A DNA stretch of 64,000 bases, from positions 682,001 to 746,000 of the forward strand of contig NZ_SNXY01000007.1 of NCBI RefSeq assembly GCF_004362745.1, given 5' to 3'. The DNA is from Oharaeibacter diazotrophicus (GTDB taxonomy: Bacteria; Pseudomonadota; Alphaproteobacteria; Rhizobiales; Pleomorphomonadaceae). The first letter of the stretch is position 1; each line of letters begins with the position of its first letter. Below the pieces are notes generated by a model. The model had not been told where the DNA came from. It saw only the letters and a program-made list of their open reading frames with translations, and did no database searches. The position numbers and the translations under genes were made by a program. Positions 16,394-25,191 of this stretch are shown one piece after another.

Positions 16394-17254
16394 ATGAAGA
16401 ACACGATCATCCGCTGGGCGGCGGCCGCTGTCGTCGGTCTCGCCACCACGGCGGGCGCGGTGGCGGCGGAAGGGGAGGCGGCTCCGGCCCACTTCCCGAT
16501 CCACCACCCCGAGTACCAGAGCTGGAGCTTCGCCGGCCTGTTCGGTCACTACGACCGGGCGCAGCTGCAGCGCGGCTATCAGGTCTACAAGGAAGTCTGC
16601 TCCGCCTGCCACGCGATGAGCCTCGTCAAGTTCCGCAACCTCGCGGACGAGGGCGGCCCGGGCTTCACCGCCGAGCAGGCCAAGGTGCTGGCGGCCGGCT
16701 ACACCGTCCAGGACGGCCCCGGCGACGACGGCGAGATGTTCGAGCGTCCGCGCGAGCCGAAGGATTCCTTCCCCTCGCCGTTCGCCAACGAGAAGGCGGC
16801 GCGCGCGGCCAACGGCGGCGCCTATCCGCCGGATCTGTCGCTGATCGCCAAGGCCCGCGCGGTCGAGCGCGGCTTCCCGTGGTTCCTGTTCGACGTGGTC
16901 TGGCCCTACCAGGAGCAGGGTCCGGACTACATCCACGCGCTGCTGACCGGCTACCAGGACGCCCCCGCCGGCGTCGAGGTGCCGGAGGGCAAGTACTACA
17001 ACCCGTATTTCATCGCCGGCAACGCGCTGGCGATGCCGCCGCCGCTCTCGGCCGACCAGGTGACCTACACCGACGGCACGCCGCAGACGGTGGACCAATA
17101 CGCCAAGGACGTCTCGGCCTTCCTGATGTGGGCCGCCGAGCCGCACCTCGAGGCGCGCAAGCAGACCGGCTTCAAGGCGATGATCTTCCTGATCGTCTTC
17201 GGCTGCCTGCTCGGCTTCGTGAAGCGCAAGGTCTGGGCCGACGTGCCGCACTGA
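16394..17254 (+). CDS. petC: Cytochrome c1 subunit of the bc1 complex
   Basis: Membrane-anchored c-type cytochrome passing electrons from the Rieske protein to cytochrome c. The 286-residue protein has a Sec signal peptide ending near AVAA at about residue 24, the heme site CSACH (Cys69, Cys72, His73), and the probable axial methionine in ALAMPPPL. A C-terminal transmembrane anchor (AMIFLIVFGCLLGFV) is followed by basic residues. GGAGG lies 9 bases before ATG 16394, which excludes the longer frame. Last gene of petABC, followed by a strong terminator. Confidence 0.96.
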   Translation: MKNTIIRWAAAAVVGLATTAGAVAAEGEAAPAHFPIHHPEYQSWSFAGLFGHYDRAQLQRGYQVYKEVCSACHAMSLVKFRNLADEGGPGFTAEQAKVLAAGYTVQDGPGDDGEMFERPREPKDSFPSPFANEKAARAANGGAYPPDLSLIAKARAVERGFPWFLFDVVWPYQEQGPDYIHALLTGYQDAPAGVEVPEGKYYNPYFIAGNALAMPPPLSADQVTYTDGTPQTVDQYAKDVSAFLMWAAEPHLEARKQTGFKAMIFLIVFGCLLGFVKRKVWADVPH

Positions 17255-17283
17255 GCGCGCCGCAGCCTTCGACGACGACCGCA

Positions 17284-17315
17284 ACGGCCCCCGTCCTCCC
17301 GGACGGGGGCCGTTT
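17284..17315 (+). terminator. Rho-independent terminator of petABC
   Basis: Perfect 13-bp stem 17284-17296 with 17301-17313, tetraloop TCCC, followed by TTT. It lies 30 bases after the petC stop. The rest of the 305-base gap 17255-17559 shows no further structure and should hold the promoter of the next gene. Confidence 0.85.
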
Positions 17316-17559
17316 CGCATTCCGCGCCGCGGCGAGGGCCGTCCGGCGCCGCGATTGTTTCAGCCGTGTTTCGATCGTGACACCGGCGCGGGACGGACGG
17401 GCCTGGAAACCGTCCCCCGTTCGACCGTAATCGAGAGGTGTCGGCTCCGACGCGGCAGCGCCGCCGGGGCCCCCAGAAAGACCCGCGGGCCATCACTCGC
17501 CCGCCGCCATCGTGGCGGCGGGCTGGGCCCCCGCGCGCCCAGAGACACCGGAGTTCGAG

Positions 17560-18615
17560 ATGCACCGCCCGTTCAAGACCCTCGCGACCGCCGCCGCCCT
17601 CGCGGTCTCCCTCTTCGCACTCTCGGCGGGTACCGCCGGCGCGGCGCAGACCGTGCAGCACGCCGCCCCCGAGCCGGCGGAGACGCTGACGATCGCCGAC
17701 GTGCTGCCGACGCCGACGCTGATCACCTTCCAGAGCAAGCTGTCGGCCGACGCCTGGAACAACATCGAGGCCTACGTGTTCAAGCCGGCCGGCGCCTCGT
17801 CGGCGAAGAAGGTGCCGCTGGTGATCGTCGCCCACGGCCACACCGGCCTCTTCACCTGCGACACCGACGCCGACGGCGCGCTCGCCCAGGTCGGCACCTG
17901 CTACGTCAAGCTTTCGACCCAGTACGCCACGCTGGCGCAGGAACTGCTCGCCCGCGGCGTCGGCGTGATGCTGGTCAACAGCTTCACCGCCACCCGCAGC
18001 GCGAAGATCGTGTCGCTGCACGCCGGCGACACCTCGTGGGCGGTCTATCCGAAGGGCCTCGGCGCCAACCGCGACGCCATGGTGTCCGACCACGCCTCGC
18101 GCCCCTACGACCTGTTCGGCGCGGCGCTGGCGGTGCCGGCGCAGCTGACCTGGGCCGATCCGGCCAAGCTGGTGGCGCTCGGCTATTCCCACGGCGGCAC
18201 CGCGGCGATGGCGGCGACCTTCTCGCAGCACCCGATGAACATCAACAACCCCGCCAGCGGCGGCAAGCTGTTCAAGCGCGTGTTCGCGACCTATCCGGGC
18301 TGCCTGATGGGCGGCACCAACACCAACTACGTCAACTCGGGCGCGGTGGTGCCGCTGTCGATCGCCACCGGCAGCGCCGACACCGACACCCCGCCGGGCA
18401 CGATGCCGGGCACGGCCTCCGACGGCGGCGGTTGCCGCAAGCGCTACGACGCCGCCAAGACGGCGGTGGCCGCCAACCCCTCGCTCTACAAGATCGACTG
18501 GTGGAACTACCAGGGCGCGACCCACTCCTGGGAGACCACCTACACCGCCGCGGACTTCGCCGCCCGCGCCGACTGGCGCGCGAAGGTCGGCAGCTACGTC
18601 CAGTCGCTGCTGTGA
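17560..18615 (+). CDS. Secreted alpha/beta hydrolase (dienelactone-hydrolase-like esterase)
   Basis: 351 residues with a Sec signal peptide ([19 protein letters not shown], cleavage near AGA-AQ, residues 27-30), so probably periplasmic or secreted. The hydrolase core shows an oxyanion-region VIVAHGHTG and the nucleophile elbow GYSHGG with Ser210. The likely catalytic His lies in [10 protein letters not shown] near the C-terminus. Cysteines at CDTDADG and CYVKLS may form a disulfide. Substrate unknown; a carboxylesterase or polyester/lactone hydrolase is the reasonable guess. ATG 17560 follows GGAG and gives the clean signal peptide. It appears to be a single-gene unit ending at palindromic element A3. 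Confidence 0.8.
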   Translation: MHRPFKTLATAAALAVSLFALSAGTAGAAQTVQHAAPEPAETLTIADVLPTPTLITFQSKLSADAWNNIEAYVFKPAGASSAKKVPLVIVAHGHTGLFTCDTDADGALAQVGTCYVKLSTQYATLAQELLARGVGVMLVNSFTATRSAKIVSLHAGDTSWAVYPKGLGANRDAMVSDHASRPYDLFGAALAVPAQLTWADPAKLVALGYSHGGTAAMAATFSQHPMNINNPASGGKLFKRVFATYPGCLMGGTNTNYVNSGAVVPLSIATGSADTDTPPGTMPGTASDGGGCRKRYDAAKTAVAANPSLYKIDWWNYQGATHSWETTYTAADFAARADWRAKVGSYVQSLL

Positions 18616-18618
18616 CAG

Positions 18619-18720
18619 CTGTCCGGCACGAGTCCCGACTCGTCGGGACTCGTGCGGGGTTTCGGCCATCCGGCCGGCGCCCGGTCGGGCGCTCCTCGGG
18701 CGCTCGGTACGAGATCCCGC
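18619..18720. repeat. Palindromic intergenic element, family A copy 3 (shortened)
   Basis: Perfect 14-bp stem GCACGAGTCCCGAC (18626-18639) with GTCGGGACTCGTGC (18642-18655), followed by the family core TTTCGGCCATCCGGCCGGCG and CGGTCGGGCGCTCCTCG. The third dyad present in copies 1 and 2 is missing. It lies directly after the hydrolase stop and can act as its terminator. Confidence 0.75.
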
Positions 18721-18865
18721 CGCCGGACGGACCCTCCGACCGGCGGCGCGGCGGCCCCGCGCGACGGGGTCGCGCCGGCGGCGAAAACGCGCTAGGTGGT
18801 CCGACCGACGCGGGTGCCTGCCGCCGGCTCCGCCGGGGCGGCGAGCCCGCCCGACGGAGCCCCCG

Positions 18866-19393
18866 ATGAACCTTTCCGACGCCATCCGCTCGATCCCGGA
18901 CTATCCCAAGCCCGGCATCGTCTTCCGCGACATCACCACGCTGCTCGGCAACGCCCGCGCCTTCCGCCGGGCGATCGACGAGCTGGTGCAGCCCTGGGCC
19001 GGCGGCAAGATCGACAAGGTCGCCGGCATCGAGGCGCGCGGCTTCATCCTCGGCGGCGCGGTCGCGCACCAGCTCTCCGCCGGCTTCGTGCCGGTGCGCA
19101 AGAAGGGCAAGCTGCCGCACGAGACCGTCTCGATCGCCTACAGTCTGGAATACGGCGTCGACGAGATGGAGATGCACAAGGACGCCATCCTGCCCGGCGA
19201 GCGCGTCCTCCTGGTCGACGATCTGATCGCCACCGGCGGCACCGCCACCGCCGCCGCCACCCTGATCCGCTCCATGGGCGCCGTGATCGAGGCCGCCTGC
19301 TTCATCGTCGACCTGCCGGAGCTGGGCGGCGCGGCGAAGCTGACGGCGATGGACGTGCCGGTCCGCACGCTGATCGCGTTCGAGGGGCATTGA
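18866..19393 (+). CDS. apt: Adenine phosphoribosyltransferase
   Basis: Purine salvage: adenine plus PRPP gives AMP and pyrophosphate (cytoplasm). The 175-residue length is typical. The N-terminus [21 protein letters not shown] is characteristic, [11 protein letters not shown] holds the adenine-side loop, and the PRPP-binding motif is [26 protein letters not shown] precedes the ATG. It is a single gene; immediately downstream begins a 520-base block of heptamer arrays and inverted repeats, with no clear terminator of its own. Confidence 0.96.
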   Translation: MNLSDAIRSIPDYPKPGIVFRDITTLLGNARAFRRAIDELVQPWAGGKIDKVAGIEARGFILGGAVAHQLSAGFVPVRKKGKLPHETVSIAYSLEYGVDEMEMHKDAILPGERVLLVDDLIATGGTATAAATLIRSMGAVIEAACFIVDLPELGGAAKLTAMDVPVRTLIAFEGH

Positions 19394-19402
19394 GGGGGAG
19401 GG

Positions 19403-19465
19403 GCAGTCGGGCTTCGGCAGTCGGCAGTAGGCAGTCGGGCTTCGGCAGTAGGCAGTAGGCAGTAG
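19403..19465. repeat. Heptamer array 1 (9 units, GCAGTNG orientation)
   Basis: Nine consecutive 7-bp units: GCAGTCG, GGCTTCG, GCAGTCG, GCAGTAG, GCAGTCG, GGCTTCG, then GCAGTAG three times. The orientation is opposite to arrays 2 and 3, so the transcript could pair with theirs. Confidence 0.9.
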
Positions 19466-19525
19466 GGTGGCGGTTGGAGCCGCGTGCCCGGTGCCTTGCT
19501 GCGTGGCAGCCGACGCCCGAGACTT

Positions 19526-19574
<49 letters not shown>

Positions 19575-19587
19575 CGCACCGCCTCCA

Positions 19588-19750
19588 CCGCGTCCCCTCC
19601 CCCCTGGAAGGGGAGGGACAGGGAGAGGGGGGCCGACGCCGTGCCGCGCGCCGCATTCGGCCCAATCCGCGAGCCGACTCGTTGAGAGCTCGGCGCGTCT
19701 GCCCCCTCTCCCCAACCCTCCCCCTCCAGGGGGGAGGGGGCTCGTGACGG
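19588..19750. repeat. Inverted repeat of CCTCCCCCCTGGAGGGG type (family D)
   Basis: Arm 19588-19632 and arm 19701-19750 are near reverse complements, each with its own CCCCTCC/GGAGGGG hairpin. The design resembles the inverted pair at 9831-9982 but the sequence differs. Confidence 0.7.
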
Positions 19751-19756
19751 GTGGGG

Positions 19757-19811
19757 ACGGGCTTGCGCCAGGGGGAACGGGCTTGCGCCAGGGGGGAACG
19801 GGCTTGCGCCG
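19757..19811. repeat. Three tandem copies of a 20-21-bp unit
   Basis: ACGGGCTTGCGCC begins at 19757, 19777 and 19798. The first two copies are followed by a G-run of differing length, consistent with slippage. Confidence 0.8.
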
Positions 19812-19834
19812 GATGACGTTAGTAGCGAGCGCAT

Positions 19835-19911
19835 CGACTGCCGACTGCCGACTGCCGACTGCCGACTGCCGACTGCCTACTGCCTACTGCCGACTGCCTA
19901 CTGCCGACTGC
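19835..19911. repeat. Heptamer array 3 (11 units), ending next to the epmA stop codon
   Basis: Six CGACTGC, two CTACTGC, then CGACTGC, CTACTGC, CGACTGC. The array ends 4 bases before the epmA stop (TCA at 19916-19918). Confidence 0.9.
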
Positions 19912-19915
19912 CCCC

Positions 19916-20974
19916 TCACCGCACCGGCGCCCACACCACGTCGTCGATCCCCCGCGCTCCCATCGCCACGATGACCAGCCGCTCGAAGCCCATGGCGATA
20001 CCGCTGGCGGCGGGCATCTGGCCAAGGGCGGCGAGGAAGTCTTCGTCGATGGGGTAGCGGTCGCCGTAGACGGCCTCCTTGATCGCCATTTCCTCCTCGA
20101 AGCGGCGGCGTTGCTCGACCGGGTCGGTGAGTTCGCCGAAGGCGTTGGCGAGTTCGACGCCGCAGGCGTAGAGCTCGAAGCGCTCGGCGACGCGCGGGTC
20201 GCGGGCGACCGGGCGCGACAGCGCGGCCTCGCAGACCGGGTATTCGCACAGCACCGTGGCGCGGCCGAAGCCGAGCCGGGGCTCGACGTCCTGGACGAGG
20301 ACGCGGGAGTAGATGTCGGTCCAACTGTCGTCGACGACGACGCGGTAGCCGCGGGTGGCGGCCTGCGCGGCGAGGCCGTCGCGGTCCGGTGCGGCGGTCG
20401 GATCGTCGGAGAGCGTGGCGAGGAGGTCGATGCCGGCGAAGCGGGCGAAGGCGTCGGCGACGGTGAGCCGCTCCGGTTCGGCGAAGGGATCGGCGGTGCG
20501 GCCGCGCCAGGACAGCGTCGTGGTGCCGGCCGCCTCGGTGGCGAGCGCGAGCAGGGCGGCGCAGTCGTCCATCAGCGTCTCGTAGGGCGCGCCGGCGCGG
20601 TACCACTCGAGCAGCGTGAACTCGGGCGAATGCAACGGCCCGCCCTCGCGGTTGCGGAAGACGCGGGCGAAGTCGAAGATCGCCGTCTCGCCGGCGGCGA
20701 GCAGCTTCTTGGCGGTGAACTCCGGCGAGGTGTGCAGGTAGCGGCGGGCGACCGTCAGGTCGGGGCCGACGAGGTCGGTGGCGAAGGCGTGGAGATGGGC
20801 CTCGTTGCCGGGCGAGACCTGGAGCGCCGGGCACTCGACCTCGGTGAAGCCGCGCGCCTCGAACCAGCCGCGCAGTGCCGCCTTGATCCGGCCGCGCGCC
20901 GCGAGGAACGGACGGCGGGCGCGGTGGCGCTCGGCGCCCCACCAGGGCGAGGGGGCGGGCGGGAGCGTCGGCAT
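19916..20974 (-). CDS. epmA: Elongation factor P-lysine (beta-lysyl)transferase EpmA
   Basis: Paralogue of the class II lysyl-tRNA synthetase catalytic core that attaches a lysyl-type group to EF-P instead of tRNA. 352 residues with no anticodon-binding domain. Motif 2 appears as [20 protein letters not shown] followed by TLLEWY, and motif 3 as GIAMGFERL near the C-terminus. ATG 20974 gives the expected short N-terminal extension before the synthetase fold. It is divergent from efp, its substrate, across 108 bases. The beta-lysine-forming partner EpmB is not in the window. The 3' end abuts heptamer array 3. Confidence 0.94.
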   Translation of the reverse strand: MPTLPPAPSPWWGAERHRARRPFLAARGRIKAALRGWFEARGFTEVECPALQVSPGNEAHLHAFATDLVGPDLTVARRYLHTSPEFTAKKLLAAGETAIFDFARVFRNREGGPLHSPEFTLLEWYRAGAPYETLMDDCAALLALATEAAGTTTLSWRGRTADPFAEPERLTVADAFARFAGIDLLATLSDDPTAAPDRDGLAAQAATRGYRVVVDDSWTDIYSRVLVQDVEPRLGFGRATVLCEYPVCEAALSRPVARDPRVAERFELYACGVELANAFGELTDPVEQRRRFEEEMAIKEAVYGDRYPIDEDFLAALGQMPAASGIAMGFERLVIVAMGARGIDDVVWAPVR

Positions 20975-21082
20975 CGATGTCGCCTCTTCCTTTTCCGAGC
21001 CGAAAATGCAAGGAGAGACGCCATCCGCGGCCGGGGCGATCCCGGACCCGAACGACATCCATTGCACGGACCCCGATACACA

Positions 21083-21652
21083 ATGGTCAAGGTCATCGCC
21101 AGCCAGATCCGCAAGGGCAACATCGTCGAACTCGACGACAAGCTCCACGTGGTCCTCACCTCCGAGAACTTCCACCCGGGCAAGGGCACCCCGACGACGC
21201 AGATCGACATGCGCCGCATCGCCGACGGCGTGAAGGTGTCGGTGCGCTACAAGACCACCGAGCAGGTCGAGCGCGCCTTCATCGACGAGCGGCCCTACAC
21301 CTTCCTCTACGAGGACGACGAGGGCTTCGCCTTCATGAACATGGCGAGCTACGAGCAGATCTCGGTGCCGAAGGACGTCGTCGGCGACCGCGCGCCGTTC
21401 CTGGCCGAGAACATGGAATGCCACGTCGGCGTCTACAACGACGTGCCGATCTCGATCGAGCTGCCGGCGCGCGTGATCCTCGAGGTCACCGAGACCGAGC
21501 CGGTCGTGAAGGGCCAGACGGCGGCCTCGTCCTACAAGCCCGCGCTGCTCTCGAACGGCGTGCGCACCATGGTGCCGCCCTTCGTCACCGCCGGCACCCG
21601 CATCGTGGTGATGACCGAGGACGCCTCCTACGTCGAGCGCGCCAAGGACTGA
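21083..21652 (+). CDS. efp: Translation elongation factor P
   Basis: Binds between the P and E sites of stalled ribosomes and promotes peptide bonds at consecutive prolines. 189 residues, three beta-barrel domains. The modified residue is Lys34 in HPGKGTP, the same position used by EpmA-type systems. This agrees with epmA lying divergently next door. The C-terminal domain ends with [21 protein letters not shown] 21083 matches the family start ([14 protein letters not shown]); no strong ribosome-binding site is visible. Palindromic element A2 follows about 80 bases after the stop. Confidence 0.97.
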   Translation: MVKVIASQIRKGNIVELDDKLHVVLTSENFHPGKGTPTTQIDMRRIADGVKVSVRYKTTEQVERAFIDERPYTFLYEDDEGFAFMNMASYEQISVPKDVVGDRAPFLAENMECHVGVYNDVPISIELPARVILEVTETEPVVKGQTAASSYKPALLSNGVRTMVPPFVTAGTRIVVMTEDASYVERAKD

Positions 21653-21730
21653 CCGGTCGGCCGATCGATACGATCGAACGCGACGGGCGGTGGCCGAGGG
21701 GCCGCCGCCCGTTTCCGTTTTCGAGGGGGT

Positions 21731-21860
21731 CGTACCTGTCTCGTAAAGTCCCGACTGGTCTGGACTTCACGAGGTTTCGGCCTTGCGGCCGGCGCCCGGT
21801 CGGGCGCTTCTCGCCCCCAACGCTCCGACCACGGATCGGAGCGTTGCGAGCTCGGTATCA
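21731..21860. repeat. Palindromic intergenic element, family A copy 2
   Basis: Stem 21740-21755 with 21758-21773 (16 bp with two mismatches), then the core TTTCGGCCTTGCGGCCGGCG and a third dyad AACGCTCCGACC/GATCGGAGCGTT. It ends in GGTATCAG, whose TCA (21858-21860) is the stop codon of the MaoC gene, as element A1 does for cobD. It lies between convergent efp and the MaoC operon. Confidence 0.8.
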
Positions 21861-22298
21861 GTCCTCGATCGGCACCAGCACCGGGCCGCGCATCGTGAAC
21901 ACGACCGCGCCGTCCTGGTTGGTGCCGACGGCCTCGTTCTCGACGATCGCCCAGCCGGGCCGGCTCTTCAGGCGGCGCTTGGCGCGCCAGGTGTTGACGT
22001 AGGTGACGGTGTCGCCGGGGCGGACGGGCCGGGTCCAGCGGATCTCGTCGAGGCCGGGCGAGATGCCGGCGAGCGTGCCCATGGCCTTCACGTAGTCGAC
22101 CGTCACCCGCATCCAGGCCGCCGCCGTGTGCCAGCCGGAGGCGACGAGGCCGCCGAAGTGGCTGGCGGCGGCGGCGTCACGGTCGAGATGGAAGGGCTGC
22201 GGGTCGTAGCGGCGGGCGAAGTCGAGGATGGCCGCCTCGGTGAAATGGTGGCTGCCGACGGTGGTCGGGGCGTCGAGGGCGATGTCGTCGAAGCGCAT
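21858..22298 (-). CDS. MaoC-like hot-dog hydratase, gene 2 of a pair
   Basis: 146-residue single hot-dog protein of the MaoC/(R)-enoyl-CoA hydratase family. The hydratase-2 signature is YDPQPFHLDRDAA followed by GLVASGWHTAA, giving the Asp and His expected for catalysis. Probable substrates are enoyl-CoAs, but this family also includes mesaconyl- and methylthioacryloyl-type hydratases, so the exact reaction is open. It starts 5 bases after the stop of its homologue upstream, so the two are co-transcribed and may form a heterodimer. The stop codon lies in palindromic element A2. Confidence 0.85.
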   Translation of the reverse strand: MRFDDIALDAPTTVGSHHFTEAAILDFARRYDPQPFHLDRDAAAASHFGGLVASGWHTAAAWMRVTVDYVKAMGTLAGISPGLDEIRWTRPVRPGDTVTYVNTWRAKRRLKSRPGWAIVENEAVGTNQDGAVVFTMRGPVLVPIED

Positions 22299-22303
22299 GG
22301 CGG

Positions 22304-22774
22304 TCACCTCCCGACGATCAGCGTGGCGTTCATGGTGAGCACGGTGTCGCCGTGCTGGTTGGTCACCGCGAAGGCGGTCTCGACGTAGCCGCGGTCGCCG
22401 CGCGAGGAGGGCCGGACCTCCTTCACCGCGTAGGTCCCGGCGAGCACGTCGCCGACCAGGACCGGCTTCGCCCATTTCAGGTCGGTGACGGCGCCCGAAC
22501 CCATCGACTTCGCGCCGGCGAGCAGATGGTCTACCAGCTGGCGCATCAGCAGCGAGGCGGTGTGCCAGCCGGAGGCGGCGTGGCCGCCGAGCGGGGAGGC
22601 GCGGCCGGCGGCCTCGTCGAGATGGAACGGCTGGGGATCCCAGGCGGAGGCGAAGGCGACGACCTCGTCGCGCTCGATCGGGACGGTGCCGAGCGATCCG
22701 GTCTCGCCGGCGGCAAAGCTGTCGTAGCCGCGCAACCCTGGGGCGGCGGTTGCGGGTTCGGGTCTGTCGTCCAT
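22304..22774 (-). CDS. MaoC-like hot-dog hydratase, gene 1 of a pair
   Basis: 156 residues, homologous to the next gene. The catalytic stretch is WDPQPFHLDEAAG, with GGHAASGWHTASLLMRQLVD downstream. Both copies retain the Asp and His, so neither is obviously inactive. ATG 22774 is preferred: the longer frame adds residues without family character, and GGGGAAGGACCA lies upstream. The divergent 548 bases to mraZ hold its promoter. Confidence 0.83.
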   Translation of the reverse strand: MDDRPEPATAAPGLRGYDSFAAGETGSLGTVPIERDEVVAFASAWDPQPFHLDEAAGRASPLGGHAASGWHTASLLMRQLVDHLLAGAKSMGSGAVTDLKWAKPVLVGDVLAGTYAVKEVRPSSRGDRGYVETAFAVTNQHGDTVLTMNATLIVGR

Positions 22775-23322
22775 GTGGTCCTTCCCCGGTTCGGCACCTT
22801 CCCACCGCCATAGCAGAGCGCCCGGGGGCCGGCCAGACGTATAGGTGACGTTCGCGGAAGGTTGATCGCCCGGGGGTGATCGGGTGGGTGTGCCATGGGA
22901 CGGCATGGGCGAGGCGGGCGCAGCCTGGAAAGCCGCCGCTGCCGCCGCATCCGGCATTGCACCATCCGCAATTCGCCCTGTGGAAAACCGCGGCGTTCCG
23001 GGCGGCGCCGGATTCGTGAACCTCTTGTTAACGCTAACCAAGGTTGAATGCGACGAGGTCCCGGAACAGGTCCGGGGCGCCGGTCGGTCGCGTTGACGCC
23101 CATAGATGCCCATGTTATCCCAAACCTACCGGACGGCGCGTCGCGGCCTCCCGAACAGGGCAGGGGTCGACGCGGGCGGGCGCAGCCCGGACGGCCGGAG
23201 TTCCAGTCCACCAGCCCGCGCGGATCGCGCCGGGTGCGAGCGTGGCGCCGACACGGTCCGGCGCGCGTCGACGTTGTGCCGGGTTTCGAGTTCCGCCGCC
23301 GCCGCGGGGGCCGAGGGGAACG
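22775..23322. promoter_or_regulatory. Long leader region upstream of the dcw cluster
   Basis: 548 bases between the MaoC pair and mraZ, with no credible gene. Direct TGGG repeats lie at 22885, 22896 and 22906 (10-11-bp period), resembling the TGGGN repeats bound by MraZ. TGTGGAAAA at 22979 resembles a DnaA box with a mismatch. TTAACGCTAACC (23028-23039) in an AT-richer patch contains CtrA-like half-sites and probably marks the promoter, leaving a leader of nearly 280 bases. All assignments are by eye. Confidence 0.45.
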
Positions 23323-23793
23323 ATGAACGGGTTCGTGTCGCGCTTCACCAATCGGATCGACCGGAAGGGACGGGTTTCCGTGCCGGCGTCGTTCCGTCAG
23401 GTGCTGTCGCGCGACGGCTTCGAAGGGCTCTACTGCTATCCCTCGCTCGACATGATGGCGGTGGACGCCGGCGGCAACGGCCTGCTCGGCGAGATCGAGA
23501 AGCGGCTCGCCCGCTTCGAGCCCTTCACGGAAGAGCACGACTATCTCTCGACGGCCTTCTACGGTCTGTCGGAGCGGCTGACGATGGACCCGGAGGGCCG
23601 CATCGGCCTGACCGACACGCTGATCGAATTCGCCGGGATCGGCGAGGAGGTCACCTTCGTCGGCCAGGGCTACAAGTTCCAGATCTGGGAGCCGAAGCGC
23701 TACCTCGAGCACGAGGCCGAGGCGCGCCGGCGTGCGCTGGCGCTGAGGCGTCCGGGCGCGGCACCCCGGCCGGCCGGGGAGGGCGCGGAATGA
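23323..23793 (+). CDS. mraZ: Division/cell wall cluster transcriptional repressor MraZ
   Basis: AbrB/SpoVT-like DNA-binding protein that represses its own dcw operon. 156 residues with two MraZ half-domains: residues 1-55 ([20 protein letters not shown]) and about 75-130 ([23 protein letters not shown]). The C-terminus is a basic, Arg/Ala-rich tail. GAGGGGAACG precedes ATG 23323. The stop overlaps the rsmH start as ATGA. First gene of the cluster. Confidence 0.95.
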   Translation: MNGFVSRFTNRIDRKGRVSVPASFRQVLSRDGFEGLYCYPSLDMMAVDAGGNGLLGEIEKRLARFEPFTEEHDYLSTAFYGLSERLTMDPEGRIGLTDTLIEFAGIGEEVTFVGQGYKFQIWEPKRYLEHEAEARRRALALRRPGAAPRPAGEGAE

Positions 23794-24794
23794 CCGACGT
23801 CGCCGCCCCGCACGTCCCCGTCCTCCTCGCCGAAGTCCTCGACGCCCTGCAGCCGGTCGCCGGCGGCACCTTCGTCGACGGCACCTTCGGCGCCGGCGGC
23901 TACACCCGCGCCATACTCGCCGCTGGCGCCGCCCGCGTGATCGGCATCGACCGCGACCCGACGGCGGTGGCGCGCGGCCGCGACCTGGCGGCGGCCGAGG
24001 CCGGCCGCTTCGCGATCGTCGAGGGCCGCTTCTCCGAACTCGACGCCCATGCCGCCGACGCGGGGGCGGTCGACGGCGTCGTGCTCGACATCGGCGTCTC
24101 CTCGATGCAGCTCGACGAGGCCGAGCGCGGCTTCTCGTTCCGCACCGACGGCCCGCTCGACATGCGCATGAGCCTCGCGGGCCCGAGTGCGGCGGACGTG
24201 GTCAACACGGCCGACGAGCGCACGCTCGCCCGCATCCTCCAGGTCTACGGCGAGGAGCGCCAGGCCGGCCGGATCGCCCGCGCGATCCTCAGGCGGCGCG
24301 CCGAGGAACCGCTGACGCGCACGCGCGACCTCGTCGCGGTCTGCGAAGGCGTGCTCGGCGGCAAGCGCTTCGGCGAGGCCCATCCGGCGACGCGGACGTT
24401 CCAGGCGATCCGCATCCACGTCAACGGCGAGCTCGACGAACTGGTCGGGGCGCTCGCCGCCGCCGAGCGGCTGCTGCCCGAGGGCGGGCGGCTCGCGGTG
24501 GTGACCTTCCATTCGCTCGAGGACCGCATCGTCAAGCGCTTCTTCGCCGAGCGCAGCCGTACCCACGCCCAGGGGTCGCGCCACCTGCCCGACGTCGCGG
24601 TGCCGCCGCCGACCTTCCGCCTCGAGGCGCGCCAGCCGGTGGAGCCGGGTCCGGCCGAGACCGACGCCAACCCGCGCGCCCGCTCGGCCAAGCTGCGCTT
24701 CGGCCTGCGCACCGCGGCGCCGGCGCGCGACCTCGACGGCGCGGCGCTCGGCCTGCCCGTGCTCGAAACCGAACGCCGGAGGGGGCGGGGATGA
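23790..24794 (+). CDS. rsmH: 16S rRNA (cytosine1402-N4)-methyltransferase RsmH
   Basis: SAM-dependent methylation of C1402 in the ribosomal P site. 334 residues. The N-terminal [13 protein letters not shown], the SAM loop [16 protein letters not shown] and the acidic [10 protein letters not shown] are family hallmarks, followed by [12 protein letters not shown] and [15 protein letters not shown]. The C-terminal [13 protein letters not shown] is also typical. It is joined to mraZ and ftsL by ATGA overlaps, so translational coupling is likely. Confidence 0.96.
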   Translation: MTDVAAPHVPVLLAEVLDALQPVAGGTFVDGTFGAGGYTRAILAAGAARVIGIDRDPTAVARGRDLAAAEAGRFAIVEGRFSELDAHAADAGAVDGVVLDIGVSSMQLDEAERGFSFRTDGPLDMRMSLAGPSAADVVNTADERTLARILQVYGEERQAGRIARAILRRRAEEPLTRTRDLVAVCEGVLGGKRFGEAHPATRTFQAIRIHVNGELDELVGALAAAERLLPEGGRLAVVTFHSLEDRIVKRFFAERSRTHAQGSRHLPDVAVPPPTFRLEARQPVEPGPAETDANPRARSAKLRFGLRTAAPARDLDGAALGLPVLETERRRGRG

Positions 24795-25180
24795 AGCGCA
24801 CCGTCAACGCCCTGCTGGTCGCCCTGATGGTCCTGTCGGCGGCCGCCGTCTACGACATGAAATACGAGGCCGAACTCGCCGCCGAGAACGTCCACAAGGT
24901 CGAACGCGACATCGAGCGCGAGCGCGCCGCGCTGAGCCTGCTCAAGGCCGAGTGGAGCGTCCTGACCCAGCCGGGCCGCCTGCAGGACCTCGCCGAGCGC
25001 CACGCCGACATCCTGAAGCTGACGCCGATGACGGCCGACCACATCGTCACCCTCGCCGACATTCCCGCCAAGCCGGTCGAACCGGCGCCCGACGTCTCGG
25101 GCACCGACGACGCCGTGCCGCACGGGCCGGCGCAGCGCTCCGCCTCCGCCGGCCGTCCCGGCCACGACAAGATCCGCTGA
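24791..25180 (+). CDS. ftsL: Cell division protein FtsL
   Basis: Small bitopic protein of the FtsQLB/FtsWI divisome subcomplex. 129 residues: a short N-terminus, one transmembrane helix ([19 protein letters not shown]), then a coiled-coil region ([30 protein letters not shown], about 28-58) ending in the alphaproteobacterial pattern [14 protein letters not shown]. Sequence is weakly conserved in this family; position between rsmH and ftsI plus topology make the call secure. ATGA overlap with rsmH. Confidence 0.92.
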   Translation: MKRTVNALLVALMVLSAAAVYDMKYEAELAAENVHKVERDIERERAALSLLKAEWSVLTQPGRLQDLAERHADILKLTPMTADHIVTLADIPAKPVEPAPDVSGTDDAVPHGPAQRSASAGRPGHDKIR

Positions 25181-25191
25181 GGAGGCCGCCG

